From Nocardioides sp. YR527 (GTDB taxonomy: Bacteria; Actinomycetota; Actinomycetes; Propionibacteriales; Nocardioidaceae), in contig NZ_FNFN01000010.1 of NCBI RefSeq assembly GCF_900101045.1, forward strand, positions 1 to 64,000: a stretch of DNA of 64,000 bases, written 5' to 3'. The notes beneath the pieces are model-generated. The model saw only the letters and a program-made list of their open reading frames with translations. It was not told where the DNA came from and did not search any database. This document shows positions 26,091 through 35,333 of this stretch, one piece after another (within the stretch, counting starts at the first letter, position 1; every line of letters begins with the position of its first letter). The position numbers and the translations under genes are program-made.

Positions 26091-26788
26091 TTCCTCCGGT
26101 CCTTGTTGGTCTTGTCGGCGCGCGCGAGCGCACCCTTGATGTCCGCGCCGGTCTTCGCGCCGATCGCGCGCAGCATCTCCTCCATGCGGGTGTTGGACTC
26201 GATCATTCGGGTCTCGAAGTTGGGTACGTCAGCCACAGCGGTGGATCCCTTCTTAGGTGGGGTGGTGGGCGTGGTCTTGCGCTGGGGGACCGGGGGGTTC
26301 GGGTCAGCCGACTTGATGCCCTCGGTGAACTTGGGGTAGCCGTAGCCCTGCACGTACGAGTCACGGCGGGCTCGGGTCTTCAGGTAGACGCCGTCACCCT
26401 CGCGTGAGCCCGAGGCGTTGGTGTTGCCCTCGATCGTGTAGATGTACGTGGCATCGAAGCCGTACACGATGCCGGTGTGGTTCATGTCGCCGTTGACGCC
26501 GAAGAACACCTGAGCACCCACGGCGGGGTACTCCGACCACTGGCCACGGTCCTTGAACCAGCGGGCCCCGAGGTCCGTGGACGCGGTGCGCGGGTAGAGG
26601 GTCGTGACGCCGGCCTGAAGGGCGCACCACGAGACGAACGTGGCGCACCACGCCTGGTTCTGGGACCACTCCAGGGAGGGGACGGCGGGGGAGTACTTCT
26701 GCTTGTTGTTCCAGTGGCCACCGGAGCGGCCCTCGTGGTAGCCGACCTCAGCCTTGGCCACCTTGATGATTCCCGATGCGTTGGACAT
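26087..26788 (-). CDS. endolysin with CHAP domain
   Basis: This 233-residue lysin has an N-terminal CHAP amidase/peptidase domain with the catalytic Cys48 in NQAWCATFVSWCA and His in GDMNHTGIVYGF. The domain cleaves peptidoglycan peptide or amide bonds. A Pro/Thr-rich linker near residue 170 leads to a helical tail that may bind cell wall or oligomerise. No LysB esterase follows, as expected for a host lacking a mycolate layer. Its start overlaps the upstream stop as TGATG. Confidence 0.9.
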   Translation of the reverse strand: MSNASGIIKVAKAEVGYHEGRSGGHWNNKQKYSPAVPSLEWSQNQAWCATFVSWCALQAGVTTLYPRTASTDLGARWFKDRGQWSEYPAVGAQVFFGVNGDMNHTGIVYGFDATYIYTIEGNTNASGSREGDGVYLKTRARRDSYVQGYGYPKFTEGIKSADPNPPVPQRKTTPTTPPKKGSTAVADVPNFETRMIESNTRMEEMLRAIGAKTGADIKGALARADKTNKDRRK

Positions 26789-27084
26789 CAGCGTTCCTCT
26801 CGAACGAGTCGGACGATGGGGCGGCGCACGTCGTTGTCGGCGTGCGACTGGAGGTGGGCGTCCACCTTGGTTTCGGCGCGCGTTGCGGCTTCCTTGGCGC
26901 TGGTGGCCTCGTCGCGGGCGGCGGTCGCAACGGCCAGGACCGAAGCGAGAGAGGCCGGGTCCTGGCCCTCGGGGGTGTCGCCGCGCAGTTCCTTCAGGAG
27001 CTTCTTGAAGCCGACGTAACCGCCGACCAGGGCCGCGAGCACGGCCCCGAGGCCACCCGCGTACGGGAGAATGGAGTCCCACAT
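26788..27084 (-). CDS. membrane protein of the lysis cassette (second holin candidate)
   Basis: This 98-residue protein has one N-terminal membrane helix, ILPYAGGLGAVLAALVGGYV, then a long charged helical, probably coiled-coil region with AARDEATSAKEAATRAE. Single-span proteins with coiled tails next to the lysin are frequent in actinophages and may be holins or antiholins. The role is inferred from size and place. Confidence 0.7.
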   Translation of the reverse strand: MWDSILPYAGGLGAVLAALVGGYVGFKKLLKELRGDTPEGQDPASLASVLAVATAARDEATSAKEAATRAETKVDAHLQSHADNDVRRPIVRLVREER

Positions 27085-27098
27085 GGTGTAGGGCCCTT

Positions 27099-27629
27099 CT
27101 AGTGCAGGAAGATGATTGACGCGGACAGGTGCCAGTTACACGACCCAGCCACCGGCGTCGGGGAATCGCCGCCCCGGATCACACCCAGCCCAAGGTTGAT
27201 GAAGTGAGCCTGAGTCAGGCCCGTGATCGTGTACGACCAGAACGAGTTGGCCACGGCGATGTTGGAGTTTCCCGAGTTGATCGCTGGGCCAGAGATCGTG
27301 TTCCCCGAGGCGGTGTCGTAGTCCAGGTACGGGGCAACGGTGAGGTTGCCGGATGAGGCACCGAACGACGCGCCGGCCGAAACCTGGACGCTGATGTGTG
27401 CGATGGAGTAGCCCTGCGGGGGCCTGCCGAGTGCGGGGGACGCCCAATACGTTTGGGTACTGGTCCCGAACGATGGGGCGGCATTGTCCTCGGCGTATTG
27501 CGACTTCGCGAACACGGGCGAGATCTTGCGGCCCATCGCGAGGGACCCGAGATCACGGATCGAGTTATCCATGTCCCGTAGACGCTGCTCGAGGTCGTGA
27601 TGCCGTGCGGCGTTGGGGGTTGCCATCAT
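27099..27629 (-). CDS. putative minor tail protein
   Basis: This 176-residue protein starts with a charged helical stretch (HHDLEQRLRDMDNSIRDLG), then is beta-rich and Gly/Ser/Asn-rich. Such builds are seen in short tail-tip or fibre proteins. It lies between baseplate and lysis genes and its start overlaps the upstream stop. No specific family is recognised. Confidence 0.65.
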   Translation of the reverse strand: MMATPNAARHHDLEQRLRDMDNSIRDLGSLAMGRKISPVFAKSQYAEDNAAPSFGTSTQTYWASPALGRPPQGYSIAHISVQVSAGASFGASSGNLTVAPYLDYDTASGNTISGPAINSGNSNIAVANSFWSYTITGLTQAHFINLGLGVIRGGDSPTPVAGSCNWHLSASIIFLH

Positions 27630-28813
27630 GCCTCCGCGTCAAAGGTGAGAGCGACCTTCTCGTCCACACCCTTCTCGGATGCTGTGACGGTGACGGCCAC
27701 GGGGCGTACGGTGAGGTCGGTGTTGTCGTGCCATGCGTCGGTGAGCTTCAGACGCACGTTGTCCCCGAGACGGTTGGGTGACCATCCGGTGTTTCCGACC
27801 GCGACGACATAGTCAGAGGACGGCATCGCACCGGACTGGGTGGACCGGAGCGCCTGGGCGTACTGGTTGAGCGTCCCTACCTCCTTGACTCCCTGGTAGT
27901 CCGCGGACACGTCCAGCAGGGGCCACCCGTCGTCAAGGAGATCGTGGGCGTAGTAGCGCGTCGACAGGATCGGCTCCACCTCGGTATCGGCGTTGCCTTC
28001 GGGGGCGTCACCGCGAGCCCAGAACGTGGTTCCCCCGTCCACGGCGTCGGCGGTGTGGGACCACTCCAGGACCCGTCCACCGCCGTTCGCAACCCGCTGG
28101 AACACAGCCCTCGGGTCGATGACCCCGATCCTGGTCTGAACCCGGAGGGTCTTGTGCCGGTTCCCGGCGTCGTCCACCCAGGTGTCGATCGTGTGCTCTG
28201 GGCCGTCGATCACGTCCCCGAGGTCTTCGATCAGCTTCCCGAACCGGGGCTGGTCGGCCATCCGGTACGTGCGGTCACGCAGGATCGTGGACTTCGGGAT
28301 GGAGTCCTGGAAGAACCCGCACTCCACACCGATGTTGCCGCGCTGGTCGCCGCCAGTGTCGAACCCCTGGAGGGTCTGCCACAGGGACGCCACCAACTGG
28401 TTCTGGTCCCACTGCACGTAGTCGATGTTCTTGTGGAGGGTCCGGCGGTGGGCGTACGAGTCGAACGTGGCCCCCGTGACCGACACCTCCACGGATCCGC
28501 GCTGGTCCTGGCGGGGGATCACGGTCCACGGGATCCCTCCCCACCAGACCGCGTTGTCCCGGTACACCCACAGGGCGGACCTGCCGGCGTACCGGTGCAG
28601 CAGCTTCGCGGCGTTGATCAGTTGCCGGTTCTTCTCCGGTGTCGTGACCACACCGTTCACCGACGTGCCGACCGCGGGGGCCTTCAGCGTGGCGGACAGT
28701 GACCCGGTCCGGGAGATCGCGCGGGAGAACGACACCCCCGTGAGGGGGAGAACCGCAAGCAACTGGTCGGTGAGGAGATCGCAGAGGACGTACCGGTAGG
28801 ACGGCGTCGCCAT
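27626..28813 (-). CDS. minor tail protein, tail-tip (Gp37-like)
   Basis: This 395-residue protein begins with YRYVLCDLLTDQLLAVLPL and has the WWGGIPW region shared by siphovirus ReqiPepy6 Gp37-like tail proteins. These proteins assemble at the tail tip next to Dit and act in host contact. The gene begins directly after the upstream stop codon. The assignment rests on order after Dit and on these motifs. Confidence 0.75.
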   Translation of the reverse strand: MATPSYRYVLCDLLTDQLLAVLPLTGVSFSRAISRTGSLSATLKAPAVGTSVNGVVTTPEKNRQLINAAKLLHRYAGRSALWVYRDNAVWWGGIPWTVIPRQDQRGSVEVSVTGATFDSYAHRRTLHKNIDYVQWDQNQLVASLWQTLQGFDTGGDQRGNIGVECGFFQDSIPKSTILRDRTYRMADQPRFGKLIEDLGDVIDGPEHTIDTWVDDAGNRHKTLRVQTRIGVIDPRAVFQRVANGGGRVLEWSHTADAVDGGTTFWARGDAPEGNADTEVEPILSTRYYAHDLLDDGWPLLDVSADYQGVKEVGTLNQYAQALRSTQSGAMPSSDYVVAVGNTGWSPNRLGDNVRLKLTDAWHDNTDLTVRPVAVTVTASEKGVDEKVALTFDAEA

Positions 28814-29863
28814 CTACCGGACCTCCGCTACAGCGAGGTAGGCGTTCGCCAGCGCGAGGGTAGACCCCGAGTCCTGGTATCCCTCCAGGGTGAGCTGGTC
28901 CCCAGCCACCAGCGGGCCCTCCCATGTGAGGAAGATGCCGGAGGCGTTCGTGACGTTCGCGTAGTTCGAACGCAGAAGCTCCGTACCGTTCTTCTTCAGC
29001 ATCAGGATTCGGCGACCGGTGTTGTTGACGGCCCACGTGCCACCCGCGGTGATCCGGTACACCGCGTCCACGTTCGCGTCGATGCGGTTCGTGACCGCCG
29101 AGACGGTCATGCCGGTGTTGTAGTCGACCGTGGAGAAGTCGATGACGACCTGATCCGTGGACGCGAAGTTCTGGCCAGCGGCACGGGAGATCCGGCCCTT
29201 GTAGCTGTCGCGGTACGGCTGGTACGAACGCCACGTGGACCCGTTCCACACCTCGAGCGTGTCCAGGTCGACCCGGTAGACAACGTCACCGCGGGCCGAC
29301 TTGTTCGCGGCGTCACGCTCGGCGGCAGACGCCACCCTCAGGATGCCGTTCGGCAGATACTGCCGGTAGTCGGTCCCCATGTTCCCCGACGACAGACCAC
29401 CCGTACCCGCCGAGAGGCCGGCGGGGATGTTGATCGCACGGATCGGGGCGCACGTCACCGGCAGGGCAGGGGTGCCACCGCCAGGGGTTCCCTGGATAAC
29501 GGTCAGGGTGCAGTTGGTCTGCCCTGATCCGTCGAAGGCGTGATCGTTGATGACTACGGCGACGATGTCGACGCGGGCCTGTGTGGCATCACCGGGAGCG
29601 ATCGCGAGGGTTGCGGTCGAGTCGTTGATGACGGGGTATCCGCCCTGTGCATCCGAGGTGCCACCGTCCACCCAGGCGGTGAACGGTGAGCAGGTCACGT
29701 TCATGGTTCCGGCGACCGCGTTCACGATGCCGCCTGAGTCGTTTCGGAACCCGGTGCGTCCGCCGACCCCAGTGGCCGGGGCGTGCAGCATCGTCGCGTC
29801 TGCCATCCGCATCCGTACCGCGGTGTCAGTTCCGTTCTGGAGACGAGTCGCGTACGTAGTCAT
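28814..29863 (-). CDS. minor tail / receptor-binding protein
   Basis: In this 349-residue protein the first 150 residues form a conserved actinophage tail region with ARVDIVAVVINDHAFDGSG. A middle linker contains TLEVWNGSTWRSYQPY, common in phage tail connectors. The C-terminal 140 residues look like a C1q/TNF-like beta sandwich, with ITAGGTWAVNNTGRRILMLK and YQDSGSTLALANAYLAV. Such domains often bind the host surface, so this is the best receptor-binding candidate in view. Confidence 0.75.
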   Translation of the reverse strand: MTTYATRLQNGTDTAVRMRMADATMLHAPATGVGGRTGFRNDSGGIVNAVAGTMNVTCSPFTAWVDGGTSDAQGGYPVINDSTATLAIAPGDATQARVDIVAVVINDHAFDGSGQTNCTLTVIQGTPGGGTPALPVTCAPIRAINIPAGLSAGTGGLSSGNMGTDYRQYLPNGILRVASAAERDAANKSARGDVVYRVDLDTLEVWNGSTWRSYQPYRDSYKGRISRAAGQNFASTDQVVIDFSTVDYNTGMTVSAVTNRIDANVDAVYRITAGGTWAVNNTGRRILMLKKNGTELLRSNYANVTNASGIFLTWEGPLVAGDQLTLEGYQDSGSTLALANAYLAVAEVR

Positions 29864-29870
29864 GAAGACC

Positions 29871-30788
29871 TCACATTCGAGCGTCGCGATAGGAGACGGT
29901 GGCGTACCCCGTCCCCGAAGCGGACAGGAGAGACAGAGACGTGTTGCCGGGGTTGAGGGTGCAGCGCTCCAGCGGATCGGATCCGCTCGTGATCGTGTAC
30001 AGACGGTCCGCGGTCCCGTTGAGGAGCGCGGTCCCGTCCGCGGTGTCGACCACGAGGGTTTCCCCGGCGGCCAGGTTGATGTCGAACCCCATGGCCCACG
30101 TGTGGTGGTTGGTGGCAGACAGGGCTGGCTGGTTCAGGGGCCCAGTGAAGGTGACCGTGACCGGTGTCGCGACCGCGCCCGCGTTGTTCGCGGTCCCGCC
30201 GCCGCCGGAGAACGTGCCGTACTCCAGCGGGTAGGTGATGGGGTAGTTGATGCCGCCCGAGCTCGACGGGATCCGTACCTGGATCGTCTTGTCATCCAGG
30301 GCGTAGCGCCGCGGGTCCGCACACAGGAACTGCATCGAGCACGCCAGCGGTGCGACCTTGAACGTGTGGTCCTGGGGGACCGTGCGGGCGGTGACTCGAG
30401 CCATCCGCATCCACGGGCCGTCCCCGTCATCGATGACCAGGGGACGTTCGATGCCGTCCATCGGGGCGTACTGCTCGATCGCGGCCAGGGCCGCCATTCG
30501 CTCCTCGAACGTCCCGCGGATGAGGTAGTCGAACGTGACGGTCAGGGAGTCCCCGAACACGCTGCCGGGGTAGGTGCCGTGCGCCTGGGGCCGCTGGGAG
30601 TCAGCGACCGACGCGGAGGGGAGGTCACGCCACGCGGTGAGGTTCTTCCACCGGGCCGACGTGCCCCCACCCAGCAGCATTACGCCGTACTGGACCTGCC
30701 CGGGGCGGGCAACCATCATGCCCGCCCCGGACCCGGGGGCCACCTGGATTCCGCCGAAGTCCTGCACGGCGAGAATGCCCATCGTCAT
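29871..30788 (-). CDS. distal tail protein (Dit-like)
   Basis: This 305-residue protein follows the tape measure, where Dit is expected. The N-terminal half resembles the tail-ring fold (PQAHGTYPGSVFGDSLTV and FLCADPRRYALDD). The C-terminal half is beta-rich with a galectin-like insert. Dit forms the hub between tail tube and tip. The start is ATG 30788. Confidence 0.8.
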   Translation of the reverse strand: MTMGILAVQDFGGIQVAPGSGAGMMVARPGQVQYGVMLLGGGTSARWKNLTAWRDLPSASVADSQRPQAHGTYPGSVFGDSLTVTFDYLIRGTFEERMAALAAIEQYAPMDGIERPLVIDDGDGPWMRMARVTARTVPQDHTFKVAPLACSMQFLCADPRRYALDDKTIQVRIPSSSGGINYPITYPLEYGTFSGGGGTANNAGAVATPVTVTFTGPLNQPALSATNHHTWAMGFDINLAAGETLVVDTADGTALLNGTADRLYTITSGSDPLERCTLNPGNTSLSLLSASGTGYATVSYRDARM

Positions 30789-30790
30789 GG

Positions 30791-33172
30791 TTAGCCCCTA
30801 CTCCGTAGCTTGTGCCAAAGGCCCTCGGCGATCGCGTCAGCGTCTGCACCGTTCGTGACGAGCTGGCCGATCATCGGACCGCCTCCGCCGCGTCCGCCGG
30901 CCATCCCGATGGCGGCCATGACGACCGCCTTCAACTGGGAGTCCCGCAGGACGTTCTCCGGCTCGTTCGCGTCACCGATGATCGCCGTCATCGGCTTGTA
31001 CGCCCCGACACGGCCACCGGTCGCCAGCCTCGGAATCGAGACGGACCACGAGTTCGGCAGACCCGGGAGCTTGTCCGGGAGGTCGATCGTCAGACCCTTG
31101 CCGCCGATGTTCTCGTTCCACGCGTTCCGGACACCCTGCGCAGCCGCGCGCATCGCCGCCGGGATCGCGTCGAACATCCCGCCGACCTTGCGCGAGACCC
31201 TGCCGGGGAGGCCACCGAGCCAACCCAGCATGTCGTTCATCTTCCCGACCGCGGAGTCCTTCGCGTCTCGAGCCAGCGACTTGACCTTGTTGAACGTGCC
31301 GCTCGTCCGGTTCGACACCCGACCCGGGAGACCAGCGAGCCAGTCCAGCAGGCCCACCATGCGGTCGATGGCGTACTGACGTGCGTCGCGGGCGAGTGCA
31401 CGCGGCTTGTCGAACAGGCCGATGGCCGCGCGGGCGATCCGACCCGGCATCGAGAAGTACCACGTCACGAACCCCACGGCCTTGTCGATCAGGTACGACT
31501 TCGCCTTGTCGGACAGATCCTGGGCCTTGTTGAACAGCCCAGAGACGGCCTTACCGATCCGGCCCGGGAGCGCAGCGTGGAACGTCACGAGCGCGTTGAA
31601 CTTGTCGGTGATCCACCGCCACGCCGTCGATGCGGCCTCCGGCAGAGTCTCGGTGAAGAAGTCGGCCACCGCCTGGGCGGCAATCTTCATGCCCTCCATC
31701 GCGGCGGAGAAAATCTTGCGCCCGACCTCGGTCTTGGTGAAGAACCAAATGAGGCCGGCCACGAGTGCCGCGATGGCCACGATGATGATGCCGATGGGGT
31801 TGGCGGTGAGCGCCAGGTTGTAGGCCCACTGCACCGCGGTGGCAACGAGCATCGCGCCACGGACGAGCTTCAGGCCCTTGACGAACGCCAGCACGCCACC
31901 AGCGGCCTGCACCGCGGTGACCGCGGCGTACACCCCGGTGACGGCGGCGAGTGCCGCGATGATCCCGATGAGGGGGATCGACACGGCCTTGTGCTCGGAA
32001 AGCCACTTCACGGACCCGGAGATCGCGTCCCCGAGGACCGTGAACGCGGGCCCGAGCTTGCCGTTCAGGGCCGCTGCGAACTCGTTGACGATCGGCAGGA
32101 CGGTGCCGCCGACGACGTCCACGAACGCGCCCTGGACCTTCCGGGTGAACGCGGTGATGTTGGAGGAGGCGTTGTCAGACAGGGTCTCCCCAGCCTTCTT
32201 CGCCGCGCCCTCGTAGTCACCGAGTGCCGTCTGTCCCGACTTCAGGCCCTTCAGGAACTTCGGGATGTCCTTGACGCCGATGTCCTCGAGCGGCGTACCG
32301 AACAGCGCAATGGCTGTGTTGGCGCGCTTCGCGGGGTCCTCGATGCCCAGGATGCCGTCGATGATCTGGTTGAACGCCCCGGAGGCGGAGTCCCCGCCGG
32401 CGAGGATCTTGTTCGCCATGTCGTCGGCGTTGAGCCCGATGGCCTTGTACGCCGAGATCGACCCGTTCGACATGTCGGTGGAGCGGATGGTGAATTCCTT
32501 CACCGCGTCGCCGGCCTTGTCGATGCCGTACATGCCCTTCTCGGCACCCTGGGCGAGGATGCCCATGGCCTCGGGGCCCTTGATGCCGATGGTGTTGAAG
32601 AACTGGCCGTACTCATCGGTCGCGTCCAGGATGTCCTCACGGAGGGCCTTCGGGACCTTCTGCGAAGCGACGGTCATCAGGTCGAACGCCTCGGTAGCAT
32701 CCTTCGCCATGCCGTTGGCGATCATGTTTCCGGCGACCTGGGCCGCGCGGGTGACGTCGATCTCCATGGCCTGGGAGAACGCCATAGCGTCCTCAGTCAC
32801 CGACTGGAGCTCAGACGCGCTCGCGCCCTTCATGCCCTTGATGGAGGACATGATCGACTCGACCGCGTTGTTCACGTCGTCGGCCGACTGGCCCCAGCCG
32901 TTGGCGTACACGTCGCCCGCGACCTTGCCTGCGATCTCGGCCTGCTTCTCGGTCAGCCCGAGAGACGCAGCGATCTTGTCCTGACCGGGCTCGAGGTTCA
33001 TCGCGGAGACGAGGGACGCACCGAACAGTGCAGCCGCCGCGGCCCCGCCAAGGGCCATCTTGCCCTTCCAGCTCTCGGTGGACTCACCGATCTTGTCCTG
33101 GACCGACTCCAGTGCGGTGTCGAACTTGGAAACGTCCAGGTCGAGATAGCCGGCGAGAGTCCCGATGTCCAC
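30791..33172 (-). CDS. tape measure protein
   Basis: This 793-residue protein sets tail length and is released on injection. The N-terminal 330 residues are a TP901-type domain (MDIGTLAGYLDLDVSKF, GQSADDVNNAVESIMSSIKG). Residues 390-470 hold several membrane helices. Residues 530-660 carry three full and one partial 40-residue repeats, each starting [LM]PGR[IV] and spaced by RDA or DKA helices. At about 793 residues it is short for a siphovirus, predicting a tail near 110-120 nm if the usual 1.5 Å per residue rule holds. Confidence 0.93.
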   Translation of the reverse strand: MDIGTLAGYLDLDVSKFDTALESVQDKIGESTESWKGKMALGGAAAAALFGASLVSAMNLEPGQDKIAASLGLTEKQAEIAGKVAGDVYANGWGQSADDVNNAVESIMSSIKGMKGASASELQSVTEDAMAFSQAMEIDVTRAAQVAGNMIANGMAKDATEAFDLMTVASQKVPKALREDILDATDEYGQFFNTIGIKGPEAMGILAQGAEKGMYGIDKAGDAVKEFTIRSTDMSNGSISAYKAIGLNADDMANKILAGGDSASGAFNQIIDGILGIEDPAKRANTAIALFGTPLEDIGVKDIPKFLKGLKSGQTALGDYEGAAKKAGETLSDNASSNITAFTRKVQGAFVDVVGGTVLPIVNEFAAALNGKLGPAFTVLGDAISGSVKWLSEHKAVSIPLIGIIAALAAVTGVYAAVTAVQAAGGVLAFVKGLKLVRGAMLVATAVQWAYNLALTANPIGIIIVAIAALVAGLIWFFTKTEVGRKIFSAAMEGMKIAAQAVADFFTETLPEAASTAWRWITDKFNALVTFHAALPGRIGKAVSGLFNKAQDLSDKAKSYLIDKAVGFVTWYFSMPGRIARAAIGLFDKPRALARDARQYAIDRMVGLLDWLAGLPGRVSNRTSGTFNKVKSLARDAKDSAVGKMNDMLGWLGGLPGRVSRKVGGMFDAIPAAMRAAAQGVRNAWNENIGGKGLTIDLPDKLPGLPNSWSVSIPRLATGGRVGAYKPMTAIIGDANEPENVLRDSQLKAVVMAAIGMAGGRGGGGPMIGQLVTNGADADAIAEGLWHKLRSRG

Positions 33173-33182
33173 GGCGCGCTCC

Positions 33183-33436
33183 TAGTTGTCGTGTACGGCG
33201 GCGATATCGGCATCGGTGTAGACGTTGCGGGGAGCGTCGCGCCACGCCTTCATGAAGCGGGCGCTGGGGGAGAGGCCCCGGAGAAGCCAGAGGAATTCAG
33301 GCAGGTCGAGCACGGCGACCGCGTCCGGAGACAGGTCGTACTCTCGGCGGTAGTCCGCCACGACCAGGCCCCAGTGCCTGAGGATCAGGCACCAGTGGTC
33401 GAACTCCTCTTGCTGCTCTGGGGTCAGGCTTCCCCC
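33183..33436 (-). CDS. tail assembly chaperone, frameshift extension (T part)
   Basis: This frame has no start of its own and is read after a -1 slip at GGGGGAA (33430-33436). It encodes about 80 residues beginning SLTPEQQEEFDHWC and ending VHDN. It contains the WGLVVADYRREYDL segment typical of actinophage tail chaperone extensions. It ends 11 bases before the tape measure start. The fusion product guides tail assembly. Confidence 0.8.
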
Positions 33437-33921
33437 GACTCGTCCCCCTGAGCGCGCTTCTCGGCGCGCTTCCGCTCGTACTCCTCCAGGTCGCGGGCGA
33501 CCTCATCCAGGGTCATGTCCGACCCCTGGATCTTTGCCGGGATCCACGCGAGGAGAACCGGGAACTGGTCCAGGTCCAGGCCCGCGCGGAGAAGCTGCTG
33601 GGTCTGCTGCTGCCCGAGAAGGATGGAGGCCAGGATCAGCGGGTTCTGCTTGTCCGGCTTCAGCTTCCCCTGCCGGGTCACCTCGAGCTGGTACTGGAGC
33701 GGGAGGGATCGGGGGAGCGTGATGGTGACCCCGCGGATGGTGGTGGTCGCAGGCTTCTTCTTGGCCTTGGCCTGCTTCTTCCACCACGCATCGAAGTCGG
33801 TGTGGTCGTCCTCGTCGTCCTCGTCGTCCTCGGGGACAAGGTCCACGGTGGGCTCGTCGTCCTCGAGTCCGAACGGGTCGTCCAAGTCGAAGTCGGGCGT
33901 GGTGTCGTCGTGCTCGGTCAC
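33424..33921 (-). CDS. tail assembly chaperone (G part)
   Basis: This 165-residue acidic protein carries DEDDEDDHTDFDAWW and PRSLPLQYQLEVTRQGK, a common actinophage chaperone signature. It coats the tape measure before tube assembly. GTG start with GGGAGACCCC as ribosome site. The slippery heptamer is 4 bases before the stop, giving a G-T fusion in a fraction of ribosomes. Confidence 0.85.
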   Translation of the reverse strand: MTEHDDTTPDFDLDDPFGLEDDEPTVDLVPEDDEDDEDDHTDFDAWWKKQAKAKKKPATTTIRGVTITLPRSLPLQYQLEVTRQGKLKPDKQNPLILASILLGQQQTQQLLRAGLDLDQFPVLLAWIPAKIQGSDMTLDEVARDLEEYERKRAEKRAQGDESGEA

Positions 33922-33958
33922 GGGGTCTCCCTGTGCTCGTGGTGTGGATCGGAGTGGG

Positions 33959-34031
33959 TGCCCGCCGCAGGGCTCGAACCTGCGACACCCCGGTTAAGAG
34001 CCGGGTGCTCTACCTACTGAGCTAGGCGGGC
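33959..34031 (-). tRNA. tRNA-Lys (anticodon CUU)
   Basis: A full cloverleaf folds on the minus strand: acceptor GCCCGCC with its complement, D arm GCTC/GAGC, anticodon stem CCCGG/CCGGG with loop CTCTTAA, and T arm GCAGG/CCTGC. No CCA is encoded. It sits between the tail tube gene and the tail chaperone, downstream of the tube terminator. Confidence 0.95.
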
Positions 34032-34039
34032 GACGTACG

Positions 34040-34076
34040 CCCCGGGAGTCCGGACAAGGTCCGAATGGTCCCGGGG
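34040..34076 (-). terminator. hairpin after the tail tube gene
   Basis: CCCCGGGA pairs with TCCCGGGG and an inner CGGAC/GTCCG extends the stem. It lies 8 bases past the tail tube stop and before tRNA-Lys, so it may separate high tube expression from downstream genes or help release the tRNA. Confidence 0.75.
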
Positions 34077-34083
34077 CTCACCG

Positions 34084-34542
34084 TCACGGGGTCACAGCCA
34101 CCGTGGTCTTCGGGCCCGAGCGGGTGAAGGTGACACCCCACGAGGACTTGTCGTTGTTGCCGCCGCCCTCGTCGGCGCTGGAAGCGAACGCGGTCCAGAC
34201 CTCCCACGAGTCCTCGGAGACGTGGCGGAACCGGACACCGCCCAGCGACGCCTCACCGAGAGCCTGGGCCAGGTCGTTGCAGACCTTCTGACCCGGAGCC
34301 GAGTCGTCACCAGCGGCGTTGAGGCGCTTCTGGCCGGCGAGCTGGAGGGAGGCTCCGCGCTGCATGGCCTGACCCTCGTACTCACCGGCGGAGTCGAAGT
34401 CCGTGGTCTCCACGGTCGCCTCGTTGGCGGAGCGGGACAGGGTGAAGGTGTTGACGGCCTCGACCTTGGTCCAGACCGGGGTTCCGGCCTCGGGGTCCGG
34501 GGTGGCCTCGAAGATCCAGTCACGGGCGTTGTACTTCGCCAT
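34084..34542 (-). CDS. major tail (tube) protein
   Basis: This 152-residue protein starts AKYNARDWIFEATPDPE and has TTDFDSAGEYEGQAMQRG and VCNDLAQALG, matching small siphovirus tail tube proteins. It polymerises around the tape measure. Place between the tail terminator and chaperone genes supports it. A strong hairpin follows the stop. Confidence 0.85.
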   Translation of the reverse strand: MAKYNARDWIFEATPDPEAGTPVWTKVEAVNTFTLSRSANEATVETTDFDSAGEYEGQAMQRGASLQLAGQKRLNAAGDDSAPGQKVCNDLAQALGEASLGGVRFRHVSEDSWEVWTAFASSADEGGGNNDKSSWGVTFTRSGPKTTVAVTP

Positions 34543-34552
34543 GATGCGTTCC

Positions 34553-34987
34553 TTACGTCAGGGGGTTGATGTGGAGTTGGTAGTTGCGTACGAACTCCCA
34601 CCGGCCCGCGTCATCACGGCCTAGGGGTTCGGCTTCGCTCTGGATGGCGTGGATGTCCTGCACCCACCAGTCGCCCACTGCCCGCGGTGACGGGCCGCCG
34701 ACACGGAACTGAAGGGCCTGCCATGCATCGCGTTCGAGGTCCAGGCCAGCGAGCGGCGCGGTGTCCCGGACGCGGACCTGGAGGCGGGGGTATTCGTCGT
34801 TCTCGCGGGAGTCCGGCGAGACCCCGCCGGCGTACGTCGTGACGGCGATCCCGCGCGTGTGTGTGCCCGTGAAGCCGGAGATCGAGATCGGGATCTTGTC
34901 GGCGGGGATCGGGTTCTCAGGGTCGTAGACCCCGACGCCAGCGTCATGGAGGATCTTGGCCATCGCGACCACAGCGGCATCAGTCAC
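34553..34987 (-). CDS. tail terminator / minor capsid protein
   Basis: This 144-residue protein with LHDAGVGVYDPENPIPADKI and DAWQALQFRVGG is of the actinophage tail terminator type. It lies directly before the tube gene and its start overlaps the upstream stop. The role follows from order in head-tail modules. Confidence 0.75.
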   Translation of the reverse strand: MTDAAVVAMAKILHDAGVGVYDPENPIPADKIPISISGFTGTHTRGIAVTTYAGGVSPDSRENDEYPRLQVRVRDTAPLAGLDLERDAWQALQFRVGGPSPRAVGDWWVQDIHAIQSEAEPLGRDDAGRWEFVRNYQLHINPLT

Positions 34988-35333
34988 CGATCGCTCCCTT
35001 GATCGCGGTCCCGATGATCTCCCGCACCGTGTCCGCCTCGCGGGTCATGGTGTTCTCCAGCCACTTCCCCTGACCCTTGCCCGGGTGACGCAGCGACATG
35101 TCCTCGTGCTGCTTAACCGCGTACGGGGTGTCGTACGAGACCGCCCCGCGGGTCCCCTCGGCGTTCACGTCGGCACGGCCCGACCGCTCGAGGTTGCCCT
35201 CGTCGTGCGGGATGTGCTTGTTCGCCTCGGTCAGCACGTACTCGACCGCGTCCCGCAGACCCTGCTTTCGGGCCTCGCGTACGGCCTTCTTCGCGCCGTC
35301 GATGTTCAGGTTGATCTCGAAGCCAGCGCTCAC
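34980..35333 (-). CDS. tail-completion protein (HK97 gp10-like)
   Basis: This 117-residue protein has EANKHIPHDEGNLERSGRAD and SYDTPYAVKQHEDMSLRHP, the recurrent pattern of HK97 gp10-type minor capsid proteins. It links head and tail during completion. GTG start overlapping the upstream stop as GTGA. Confidence 0.85.
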   Translation of the reverse strand: MSAGFEINLNIDGAKKAVREARKQGLRDAVEYVLTEANKHIPHDEGNLERSGRADVNAEGTRGAVSYDTPYAVKQHEDMSLRHPGKGQGKWLENTMTREADTVREIIGTAIKGAIGD

